Origin: Bradyrhizobium xenonodulans
Lineage (GTDB): Bacteria > Pseudomonadota > Alphaproteobacteria > Rhizobiales > Xanthobacteraceae
NCBI RefSeq assembly: GCF_027594865.1
Contig: NZ_CP089391.1
Location: 2,696,501-2,760,500 of the forward strand
DNA length: 64,000 bases
Direction: 5' to 3'
The notes under the pieces are model-generated. The model had not been told where the DNA came from. It ran no database searches and was given only the letters and a program-made list of their open reading frames with translations. This document shows positions 19,448 through 28,700 of the stretch, piece after piece. The translations under genes and the position numbers were made by a program. Position 1 is the stretch's first letter. Each line of letters opens with the position of its first letter.

Positions 19448-19676
19448 TGGCGCAATGTTCACAGGTCCCACACGAAGGACGTTGATCCCTTGGGTGGCGT
19501 GTTGGCCCGGCCGGCGGCACATTGTCGGCCGGGCGACCTGCCGAAGAAACCGACTGGAGTCGTTGAGATCGATCTCCCTCTTGGCCAGCTGGGAGCGAAC
19601 GCCCAGGTTGGCTTTGGGGACCCAGATGAACGCTAGGCGCACCGGCTTGCCCGTCCTGCACAGCACCCGAAGAATG

Positions 19677-20636
19677 TCAGGGCTTGAGCGACGCTGAAAA
19701 GGCGACCAGCGCGATCATGTCGTCGATGCTGAGATTCTCGACAATCGGCTTCATGAGTTCGCTATTGGCGCCCTTGCGCGCACCCGATTTGAAGTCATAG
19801 AGCTGCCGGAACATGTAGGTGGGCGAACGGGACGCGAGCCCCGGCGCGATGGCAGTCCCATTGAGGTCAGCACCGTGACAGGTCCCGCACTGGACGCGCG
19901 GATCGCTGTTCGCTGCCAGCGTCCGTCCTTTCTGAACGCTGCCTACCGGGACGTAGGCGATGAAACGAGCGCGCGAATCCCGGCTGACAAAGTGTTCAAC
20001 GTTTTCCGGTATCTCGATGATGCGCTGACCGATGGGTTCTTTCTCGGTGCCGTCCAGCGGAGCCAAGAACAAGTCTCTCACCTGTGTTTTTGGCACCGCC
20101 TCGGCCTCTACGACGGCAATATTCGATCTCGGCGTGATGGAGGCGAAGTAGGCCGCGGCCTCTCCGAGTTCCTGATCGGTCACCGCTTTGGACAACTTGA
20201 TCATCAGGTCGGTGGCGACGCGAGGCGCCGAGTTCTTGCGCAGGCCCGTCTTGAACTCCGCCGTTTGCTGAATGATGTATTCCGCGGAGAGGCCAAATAG
20301 GCTGGCATTCTCAGGACCGCCCGGTCCGTCGGCCCGGTGACAGACGCCGCACGCGAACACCTCTGGCTTTCGTCCCTTCGCCACGATTTCTGGCATTGGT
20401 GGATGATCGTCCGGGTGCCAGTCGGGCGCGGCGAACAGATCCCGCACTTGCGTGAGCGTAAAACCGGCGGTGCTGTCAGGAACGTGCCTGATCGTACCAT
20501 CGTCAGGCGTGCGTTGAAAATTGGGCGGATTTACCGGGTAGGCCCATGCTGGCGGGCCCTCCTGGATTTGCGCACGCGCGCCTGCCGCGGTGAGCAATGC
20601 CAGCGAGAACGCCCATAGAGCGGTCGGAAATCTCAT
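19677..20636 (-). CDS. Secreted diheme cytochrome c (c4-like)
   Basis: 319 residues with a Sec signal peptide (cleavage near AGARAQ, residue 23). Two CXXCH heme-attachment sites are visible: C96-G-V-C-H100 and C250-G-T-C-H254. Each is followed by a similar class-I cytochrome module (LSAEYIIQQTAEFKTG and RSPTYMFRQLYDFKSG), so the protein is an internal duplication. It would act as a periplasmic electron carrier. The oxidase or dehydrogenase partner is not next to it; the neighbours are a small secreted protein (convergent) and a sensor kinase. Confidence 0.88.
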   Translation of the reverse strand: MRFPTALWAFSLALLTAAGARAQIQEGPPAWAYPVNPPNFQRTPDDGTIRHVPDSTAGFTLTQVRDLFAAPDWHPDDHPPMPEIVAKGRKPEVFACGVCHRADGPGGPENASLFGLSAEYIIQQTAEFKTGLRKNSAPRVATDLMIKLSKAVTDQELGEAAAYFASITPRSNIAVVEAEAVPKTQVRDLFLAPLDGTEKEPIGQRIIEIPENVEHFVSRDSRARFIAYVPVGSVQKGRTLAANSDPRVQCGTCHGADLNGTAIAPGLASRSPTYMFRQLYDFKSGARKGANSELMKPIVENLSIDDMIALVAFSASLKP

Positions 20637-20854
20637 GGCTCTCGACCTCCCAGCGCGTCGGTGAAGCCAAACTGTACTTTCCGAAGGCGAAGATCAGGAG
20701 CGGCTAACCGACCGCTTGTCGGGCGACGGGACGCCGCTGCTCCTCCGCCACATCGAAAACACCATTCAACGCCGGGGACTCGCAGACGTCAATGTGCGAT
20801 TCAGCTGTCTTGGTCTGCTCAGGGTCGAACGCGAAGAACTCAATCCGAGCAAAT

Positions 20855-23545
20855 CTAGCTCACCGAACGCTGCTCGGCGGGCCGGAGCAGATCGTCGAGC
20901 GCGCTCATCGACGCTGCACGCAGCGTAGCGAGCTCACGCGCGGTACTCTGGCACTCGGGTAGAGACATCGTGGCTGCCGCCAGCTCTATCTCGCGGCAGC
21001 GCTCGAACAGGCAGACGAGGCCGAGCGCGCTCGCCGCGCTGCCGAGCTGGTGCGTGAACCGCGCGAGCTGGTTGTGCTCGCCGATCTCCGCGGCCCTGGC
21101 GATGTCCGCGATCAGTCTGTCGCTGGTCTCCTGGAGCAGAAGATGCAGCTTGGCAATCTGCGTTGGCCCCAAGAGTTCTTTCTGGTCGTCGAGAAAATGC
21201 CGGTCGATCAAGGCGCCTGCGGCGAGCTGTGCGGCGGCCGGCTCGTCGGGAGTGTCCTCGATCGCCTCGCGCAGCGCGTTGATCAGGATCGGCTTGCTGA
21301 CGATCTTGGCGATGCCGGCGCCGGCGAGCCGCTCGCGGGCGCTGCTCGACACGTCGGCGGTCACGGCGATGATGCGCGGCATCCGCGGCAGATCGAGCTT
21401 GCCGATCCGCGATGCCGCCTCCACGCCGTCCATGTCGGGCATGTGCAGGTCCATCAGGATGACGTCGAACGCCTGCTCGCGGGCGAGCTCTATGGCCGAG
21501 GCGCCATTCGCTGCGATGGTCGGACGATGGCCGAGCCGGCTCAGAATGGCTTCACCGACCTCGCAATTGACGGGATCGTCGTCGACCAGCAGCACGCGGA
21601 GTTGCCGCGACGGCGGCGGTATCGCGCCTTGCGCGATACCGTGCGCGGCGCGTCCGAGCGGCACGTCGAGCGTGAACGCGCTGCCCGCGCCCGGCGTGCT
21701 CTCCACCGTCAGCTCGCCGCGCATCAGGCGGGTGAGGCGCCGCGCGATCGCAAGCCCGAGGCCGGTGCCGCCGAACCGCCGCGCGATGCTGTCGTCGGCC
21801 TGGACGAAATCCTCGAAGATGCGCTCATGCATGTCGGGCGCGATGCCGATGCCGGTGTCACGAACGGTGACGTGCAGCCGCACATGATCGTCGTGCGGCT
21901 CCGCCGCCGCTTTCAATTCAATCCCGCCGCGCGGGGTGAACTTGATCGCGTTGCCGATCAGATTGAGCAGGATGCGATTGAGCCTGACAGGATCGCCGTG
22001 CACCGATGTTTTGACCGTCGCATCGCAGGCGACGTCGAAGGTCAGGGCCTTGCCGAAGGCCTGCGGACGCATCAGGTCCGAGGCCGTCTCGATGAGCTGG
22101 TCGAGGCGGAAGTCGCGCATCTCCAGCGTTTCGGTACTGGCCTCTAGGCGGGCATATTCCAGCACCGCATCGACCAGCGCGATCAGCGTCTCGCCCGACG
22201 CGGCGGCGGTCGCGAGGTGGCGCCGCTGCGCCTCGCCCAGGCTGTCGTCGTCGAGCAGCTGCAGCACGCCCATCACGCCGTTGAGCGGCGTGCGCAACTC
22301 GTGGCTGACGACGGCGAGGAAGCGCGATTTGGTTTCGTTGGCGGCCACCGCAGCGCTGCGCGCGCGCTCGGCTGCGTCATGCTCGGCAAGGGCGTGGTCG
22401 CGGGCCTTCTCGAGCTCGGACGTCCGCTCGGCCACCTTGCGCTCGAGCGTCGCGTAGGAGTCGCGCAAATGCGCGGCCATCCGGTTGAACTGGTCGCCGA
22501 GCGCTTCCAGCTCGTCGCCGGTCTTGATCGCGAGCCGCAGGCCGAGATCGCCGCTCCCGATCAGCTTCGCTCCTTGCGTCAGCATCTGGATCGGCACGGT
22601 CATGCGCCGGCTGAGCCAGAGCGATACCAGCACGGCACCAGCCAGCAGGATGACCAGCAGAAACGTCGAGCGTCCGATCGATGCGTAGATCGGCGCGTAG
22701 GCTTCGGTGAGCGGCAGCTCGACGAAGACAAGCCAGCCGAGCGAGGGTACCGTCGCATAGGTCGACAGCACGCGCTGACCGGACAGGTCTTCCTTGACCA
22801 GGCCGCCCGAGGGCGGGCCCACGCCATCGAGTGCGGCGCGCACGTCCGGATGGCCGGAGAGATCGCTGCGCTGGAGTGCCCGCCACAGATCGGGATGCGC
22901 GATCAACACCCCCATGCGGTCGACCACATAGGCCTTGCCGGTGTTGCCGACCCTGATCCCGGCGACGAGGTCCCAGATGAAACGCAAATTGACCTCGGCG
23001 ACAATCACGTCGGGAGCGCGGCCGGTTCCGCGCGTGGCAAGCGTCATGAACGGCTCGGTGTCGCCGAAGAAATAGACGGGACCGTAATAAGCCCGGCTTT
23101 CATTGGCGCCGCGGAAGGCGGGCGAAGCGGAGAGATCGGCATTGCTGCCGACCCTGTCCGCGACACGGCGCGACACGCGCACCTGCTCGCGGCCCTGCGC
23201 ATCGATTTCGGCAATTTCCGCAATCGGGGGCGAGAGCCGCAGAAGGCGGATGGCGTTCAGGCGCTCGTCTTCGTTCGTCGACAGCTCCGGCGGCAGGCGC
23301 GCGAGCCATCTGATCTGGTTTTCGATCTGGCCGATGAACTGGCCGATCTGAATGGCCGCGCTTGCGGCCTGCTCGCGCTGGGTTGCGGCGAGAAGCTGCT
23401 TCTGCTCGTGATAGGAGAACCAGACGTCGAAGCCAGTGTTGATGGCGAGCGCGGCAAAGGCGAGGGCGACGATCGCGTAGAGATATTTTCTGAACAGCCG
23501 GCCGGGAGGCGTCCGCAAATGTCCCTGGTCGACCTGTTCGTTCAC
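20855..23545 (-). CDS. Hybrid sensor histidine kinase with REC and HPt domains
   Basis: 896-residue inner-membrane sensor. Order: membrane helix (about 19-39), periplasmic Cache-type sensor (about 50-290, with GKAYVVDRMGVLIAHPD), second helix (about 295-315), HAMP, coiled coil, HisKA with phospho-acceptor His415 in VSHELRTPLNG, HATPase (NLIGNAIKFTPRGG, RDTGIGI, GGTGLGLAIA), receiver with Asp699 in LMDLHMPDMDG, and C-terminal HPt with His832 in FTHQLGSA. It can therefore run a full internal phosphorelay; no separate output regulator is encoded nearby. Its start overlaps the stop of the upstream binding-protein gene, implying that protein modulates sensing. Confidence 0.92.
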   Translation of the reverse strand: MNEQVDQGHLRTPPGRLFRKYLYAIVALAFAALAINTGFDVWFSYHEQKQLLAATQREQAASAAIQIGQFIGQIENQIRWLARLPPELSTNEDERLNAIRLLRLSPPIAEIAEIDAQGREQVRVSRRVADRVGSNADLSASPAFRGANESRAYYGPVYFFGDTEPFMTLATRGTGRAPDVIVAEVNLRFIWDLVAGIRVGNTGKAYVVDRMGVLIAHPDLWRALQRSDLSGHPDVRAALDGVGPPSGGLVKEDLSGQRVLSTYATVPSLGWLVFVELPLTEAYAPIYASIGRSTFLLVILLAGAVLVSLWLSRRMTVPIQMLTQGAKLIGSGDLGLRLAIKTGDELEALGDQFNRMAAHLRDSYATLERKVAERTSELEKARDHALAEHDAAERARSAAVAANETKSRFLAVVSHELRTPLNGVMGVLQLLDDDSLGEAQRRHLATAAASGETLIALVDAVLEYARLEASTETLEMRDFRLDQLIETASDLMRPQAFGKALTFDVACDATVKTSVHGDPVRLNRILLNLIGNAIKFTPRGGIELKAAAEPHDDHVRLHVTVRDTGIGIAPDMHERIFEDFVQADDSIARRFGGTGLGLAIARRLTRLMRGELTVESTPGAGSAFTLDVPLGRAAHGIAQGAIPPPSRQLRVLLVDDDPVNCEVGEAILSRLGHRPTIAANGASAIELAREQAFDVILMDLHMPDMDGVEAASRIGKLDLPRMPRIIAVTADVSSSARERLAGAGIAKIVSKPILINALREAIEDTPDEPAAAQLAAGALIDRHFLDDQKELLGPTQIAKLHLLLQETSDRLIADIARAAEIGEHNQLARFTHQLGSAASALGLVCLFERCREIELAAATMSLPECQSTARELATLRAASMSALDDLLRPAEQRSVS

Positions 23546-24573
23546 TCACGGATCTCGTCGGCACGCGCGAGCAGCGTGAATGGAATGGTCAGTCCGAGCG
23601 TGCGGGCGACCGTGCGATTGATCAGCAACTCGTATTTCCGCGGCGATTGCACCGGCAGGTCGCCGGCCTTGGTCCCGCGCAGGATGAGATCGACATAGTC
23701 GGCCGAGCGCACCTCGAACGTCGGCCCATAGCTCATCAGCCCGCCTGCATCCATGAAATAATGGAACGGATAAATCGTGGGCACGCGATATTTGGCTGCC
23801 GACGCCACGACCGCCTGCCGGTTGACCACGAGGAAGCTGTCGACCAGCGCAATCATCGCCGCCCTGGGCGGTTCGGAGAAGCGCCTGATGGCTTCGTCGA
23901 TGTCCGCTGACGTGTTGACGGGTGCGGCGACCGCGGACACTCCGGCCGCCGCGGCCTCCTGCTCGATCGATTCGAGGAAGAAGCGCCCGCCGCGAGGGCT
24001 GGTCACCGGGTTGAAGAGGACACCGACGCGGGCGATATCAGGCACGGCCTCCCGGATCAGTTGCAGCCATTTGCCGCCCATATCGGCGGTGCTGTTGGTG
24101 AAGCCGGTGACGTTACCGCCAGGATGCGCAAGGCTTTCGACGAAGCCGCTGCCGACGGGATCGTGGGCGGTCGCGAACACGATCGGGACGGTCTTGGTGG
24201 CCGCGAGGACGGCTGCGGTTTCGACCGTCGAGCCGGTCAGGATCACGTCCGGCTCGAGCTCGAGCACCTCCTGGATCGCAGCCTTCAGCCTGTCTGGAGC
24301 GCCGAAGGTCGAACGGAGCTCGAGGCGGAAGTTGACGCCTTCGACCCAGCCCCGCTGCCTCAAGCCGCCGACGAGGCCGCCCAGACGAGAGGTCGGGCTA
24401 TCGATCATGCTTCGTCTGGTCAGCTCGTCGTCGAGCGGCAGTGCCGTCAGCGAGGCCACGATCCGCATGCGATCCGACGTTGCGCCGAGCGCAAGCCATC
24501 CTGCGGCGGTCGTGCCCGCGAGGCGAATGAAGCCGCGGCGATCGACCGCGAACGCGGAAGGCCGTTCGGTCAT
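23542..24573 (-). CDS. ABC-type substrate-binding protein (ABC_sub_bind/TrpX-like), probable sensor partner
   Basis: 343 residues with an RR-containing signal (VDRRGFIRLAGTTAAG), Tat- or Sec-exported. Family marks are LRQRGWVEGVNFRLELR, LEPDVILTGST, PIVFATAHDPVGSGFVESLAHPGGNVTGFTN and a C-terminal YELLINRTVARTLGLTIP. No permease or ATPase gene is adjacent; instead it overlaps the hybrid kinase gene by 4 bases, upstream of it. This fits a periplasmic ligand-binding accessory to the kinase, comparable in principle to TorT with TorS, rather than a transport component. Confidence 0.87.
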   Translation of the reverse strand: MTERPSAFAVDRRGFIRLAGTTAAGWLALGATSDRMRIVASLTALPLDDELTRRSMIDSPTSRLGGLVGGLRQRGWVEGVNFRLELRSTFGAPDRLKAAIQEVLELEPDVILTGSTVETAAVLAATKTVPIVFATAHDPVGSGFVESLAHPGGNVTGFTNSTADMGGKWLQLIREAVPDIARVGVLFNPVTSPRGGRFFLESIEQEAAAAGVSAVAAPVNTSADIDEAIRRFSEPPRAAMIALVDSFLVVNRQAVVASAAKYRVPTIYPFHYFMDAGGLMSYGPTFEVRSADYVDLILRGTKAGDLPVQSPRKYELLINRTVARTLGLTIPFTLLARADEIRE

Positions 24574-24870
24574 GGAATTCTCTGCTCGATGGTCCGTCCC
24601 AAACCGGATGATTAACGTGAAAGGGCGGTGTCCACAATTGATGAAAAAATGCGCTTATGAATGTTCATTCGCAGCTTTCGGCAGTCCGATACCGTATTGC
24701 TGGCCCGGCCAGAGAGTCGCTGTTTCGAGCTTTGTCTGCTCCGTGACGATTCGCAACGCATTGTGGCGTTGCAATATTTTTCGTCCCGGTTGCGGTGTCG
24801 GCCCGGAGAAGTCGGTTCGCAGCGGCTGATTTTTGAAGCGTTGTTTCAGGTTTGTTTCGAAGGTTTTTCG
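24574..24870. other. 297-base divergent intergenic region with a stem-loop
   Basis: This region lies between the divergent binding-protein gene and the secreted-protein gene of the adhesin locus, so it should hold both promoters. A 7+7 perfect inverted repeat, GCAACGC (24753-24759) and GCGTTGC (24766-24772), is followed by a T-rich run. It looks like a small terminator or attenuator in the leader of the plus-strand gene. No clear promoter hexamers were picked out. An open frame covers it from 24661, but that sequence is not protein-like. Confidence 0.4.
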
Positions 24871-25629
24871 ATGCGCAAAATCCATCTCCTGCCGGCTCTC
24901 GTCGGCCTCCTCACATCTGTTGCAGTCGGGCCGCTCGCGGCTCAGGGAGCTGTCCCCAAGCAGAAGGCGGCGCCGGCCCCAAAAGCCGCCGCTGCCGGTG
25001 CGCCAGCCGCCGCAGGCGTACCGGCGGGCACGACGTCGACGGCCGCCGCCGAGACGCCTGCCGCCGGTGAGGACAAGGCGGCCAAGGCGATCGACGGCTT
25101 CCGCTCGGCCAAGTTCGGCATGAGCGAGACCGACGTGCGCGCGGCGATGACGAAGGACTTCAGCGCCAAGCCCGACGCCATCAAGATCCAGGACAACGCG
25201 TCCGAGCTGACGCGCAGCCTGCTGCTCACCGTTCCGGAGCTGCTGCCGAACGGCGGCGCCGCCGAGCTCTCCTATGTGTTCGGCTACAAGTCCAAGTCGC
25301 TGATCCAGGTCGGTGCGGTCTGGTCGAAGAGCACCGACACGGCGTTGACGGCCGAGAAGCTGTTCTCCAACGCCAACATCCTGCGCGCCCATTTCATGGG
25401 CGAAGGCTTCAAGCCCGATTCGGTCGCGGTGAACATGCCGGTCGCGGGCGGCATCGTGATGTTCCGCGGCAGCGACGCCAAGGATCACTCGGTGATCCTG
25501 CTGCTCCAGGGCACGTTCGAGAACAAGGAGAACAACCAGCGTGTGCTGACGCCCACCAGCCTGCTGCTGTTCTACGTCGCCGACGCCAAGAGCCCCGACA
25601 TCTTCAAGCTGCCGCCCGGCCAGTTCTGA
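24871..25629 (+). CDS. Secreted protein of unknown family, upstream of the giant adhesin
   Basis: 252 residues from ATG at 24871 (MRKIHLLPALVGLLTS), with a Sec signal cleaved near LAAQG. A low-complexity Ala/Pro/Lys/Thr linker follows (about residues 30-70), and then a globular domain beginning FRSAKFGMSETDVRAAM, with mixed strands and helices to the end (IFKLPPGQF). I do not recognise the family. It has no cysteines. It lies 71 bases upstream of the adhesin gene with no terminator-like hairpin seen, so it is probably co-transcribed. A periplasmic or surface accessory of the two-partner system is a reasonable guess. Confidence 0.8.
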   Translation: MRKIHLLPALVGLLTSVAVGPLAAQGAVPKQKAAPAPKAAAAGAPAAAGVPAGTTSTAAAETPAAGEDKAAKAIDGFRSAKFGMSETDVRAAMTKDFSAKPDAIKIQDNASELTRSLLLTVPELLPNGGAAELSYVFGYKSKSLIQVGAVWSKSTDTALTAEKLFSNANILRAHFMGEGFKPDSVAVNMPVAGGIVMFRGSDAKDHSVILLLQGTFENKENNQRVLTPTSLLLFYVADAKSPDIFKLPPGQF

Positions 25630-25700
25630 TGCCGGATCACTTCACGACATTCTCCCACCCGGTTGTGGATCGGCGCCAATGCCGATGACGAGGATCTGAA

Positions 25701-28700
25701 ATGCGCGGACCATCTGCGACGCGAGACAATGACGAGCGGGCGACGCTGCGGAGACTTGCGCGCTTCCGTTCGATGTCGCTGCTCTGCGCGATGCAGATGG
25801 TCTTCCTGCCGGTGTACAGCGTCCGCGTTCAGGCGCAGACGGCGAACGTCATCGTTCCGGACGGCCGCACCGGCACCAGCTTGCAGACCTCCGGCAGCGT
25901 CACGAACGTCACGACGTCGACGATCTCGGGCAACAACGCCTTCAACTCGTTCTCGCAGTTCAGCGTGGGGCAGGGCAACACCGTCAATCTGCAACTGCCG
26001 ACCGGCACGCAAAATCTCGTCAACATCGTTCGCGACGCGCCTGTCTACGTCAACGGCACGCTGAATTCGTATATGAACGGTGCGATCGGCGGTAACGTCT
26101 ATTTCGCAGATCCCAAGGGGTTCGTGGTCGGCCGCAGCGGCATCGTCAACGTCGGCAGCCTCAACGTCTCGACGCCGACGCGCGAGTTCACCGACAGCCT
26201 GATCGGCCCGGGGGGCGCGATCAACGGCACGGCTGTCGGCAACCTCATGGCCGGCTCGTTCCCGGTCTCGCCCGACGGCAACATCCGCATCTACGGCCGG
26301 GTCAACGCGATCGACGGCGTGCGCCTGACCGGGCAGAACGTCTTTGTCGGCGGCGCCACCCAGCGCGACATCGCCAATCTCGATCACGCGGCGAAGTTCG
26401 CGGCCTCCGTCAATTCCAAGGGCCTGCGCAGCGCCAGCTCGATCACCGTCAGCAACGGCTCGATCCATATCGGCGCCGTCAACAATGCCAGGGTCAACGG
26501 GCGCCTGACCGCGCGCAGCAAGACCTCGACGCCGAGCAACATCACGGTGCAGGCCGGCAACAACATCGAGATCGGCAAGAACGCCAGGCTCAACATCGCC
26601 AGCAAGACCGGCGATGCCGGCGAGATCCGCCTGAAGGCGGCGCAAAACCTGACGGTTGCGGGCGGGGCCAAGTTCAACGCGAGTGCGAAGACCGGGAATG
26701 CGGGCCTGGTCGATTTCAGCGCCAACGGCATCATCGACATCGGCCAGGGCATCAAGGTCAATCTCAGCGCGGACAACGGCAAGGCGGGCACGCTGCTGAT
26801 CGACCCGACCGATTTGGTCGTCGGTGACGCCGCCCTGGGCGACGCCGGCGTGACGCTGTCGAACAGCTCCGTCGCGGCTGCGCTCGCCGGGCTCAGCGCC
26901 GGTGCCAACTACCTCATTCAGGCGGATCATTCCATCACGCTCGCCGCGCATGCGGTGATCGATGCCCGCCGTCTCGATGGCTCCGGCCATTCGACCGGCA
27001 ACGCCAACAACGTCACCATCGACGCGCCGAACATCGACATCAAGAATGGCGCACAGATCCTGGCGCAGTCGGTCAATTTCGGCGGAACCACCTACGCTGA
27101 CGGCAACGTGACGCTGCGGGCGACGGCAAGCGACATCAAGCTGTCCGGCCAGGCCACCGCCGCCACCGCGATCACGGTCGACGGCAAGATCACCGGCGGC
27201 ATCATCTCGATCACCGCGACCTCGACGGCCGTGTCGAGCTTCCTGAACGGTTCCGTGGCCGGTGATTTCGCGCTGGTCGGCTCGACGCTTGCCGCCTCGC
27301 TGCTCGGGCTCAATGGCGGCTATCTCGCCGCAAGCGCCACGGCGACCATCAACATCAACAGCCATGCCGACATCAACGGCCGCGGCGATGTCACCATTTC
27401 GGCGCACGCCACGGAGACCGTATCCGATCCGGCGATCGCCACCACCTTGCTCGGCAGCCTCACGCCGGTCGCGGCCGGCGTGGTCGTCGGCAAGATCGAC
27501 GGCACTGCCACCACCAACGTGTCCTCGGGCGCGACGGTCAACGCCGGCGGCAACCTCGAGATCAAGGCGCTCAACGACGCGACCATCGCCGTCTCCGCCC
27601 TCGCGGCATCGACGAGCGCGCAGATCGTCCCGACGGTGGCCTATTCCACGGGTTCGGTGACGACGACCGCCAACGTCGAGACCGGCGCGCATATCGCGGC
27701 GGGCCTGGTGAACACGAGCGGCAGCACCCTGAAGGTGCGCGCGATCAACAACAATTCCTTCTCGACCAGCGCAACGTCGGTTGCTGCGAGCGGACCGAAT
27801 GCGAGCGGTGCTGTCGGCGCCGCGGTCGCCATCAGCGACGTCACGACGTCTGCGACCGCGACGCTCGGCGCATCGCTCGGAACCAGTGCCGGCAACCGGA
27901 TGAACGGCTCCGTTCTCGTCGAGGCGACGTCCGACACCACGAGCAACTCCACGATGGCCTCGTCCATCGCCGGCCTGCCCGCGCTGATCGCGGCGATCCA
28001 GGAGTTCGCAGTCTCGAACGTCGCTTCGCCGACGCACTTCGTCATGGACCACATGACCTCGCTGGTGCCGCTGAGCTTCGATTTCAAGATCGCAGGCGCG
28101 CTCTCGCTGGCCAACAGCACTCAGAGCGCGACCGCCGCGATCGCGCAGAATCCGAGCGGCGGCGCGCCGAGCATCTATGCCAGCGGGAACGTCGCGGTTG
28201 CCAGCAACGTCATCGATCGCGGCGTTCGCAGCAATGCGACGTCCAGCGCGATCACGAAGGACGTGTCGACGGGCGAGGGGACGGCAATCAGCGCGGCCGT
28301 CGCCTGGGGTAACTTCACGCATAATTCGAACGCCTATGTCGGCAATGGCGCGCTGATCAACGCGGCGAATATTGCCGTCGACGCCACCACCGAACTGCCC
28401 ATCACCAACACCTGGTTGAAATGGGACGGGCTCGGTGCGGTCCTGAGCCACCTCAACGGCAATCTCGGCGTCGGCGGCAACATCCTGACCAGCTACGCTA
28501 ATGCCACGGCGGACGCTGGTGACACGATCGGTATTGCCGGTTCGCTGAACCATTTCGTCGTGAACAACAACACGACGGCGTGGGTGGCCGGCAGCGCGAG
28601 CCTGACGGCGACCTGCGCGACCGCGGCCTGCGGTAGTGGCACCGGCTGGTCGGCCGGGATGGACAATGGCGACGTCCACACCTACAACGCCAGCCTCCAG

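Noticed and set aside
19304..19697. Small frames of 77-120 codons on both strands after the secreted protein gene
   Set aside because: They have no ribosome site and no motif, and they overlap each other and the ends of real genes.
25572..28679. 1035-codon open frame on the minus strand, opposite the adhesin gene
   Set aside because: Its translation is dominated by Arg, Asp, Gly and Val strings without domain pattern, as expected antisense to a GC-rich repetitive gene; the plus-strand frame has signal peptide and secretion domain.
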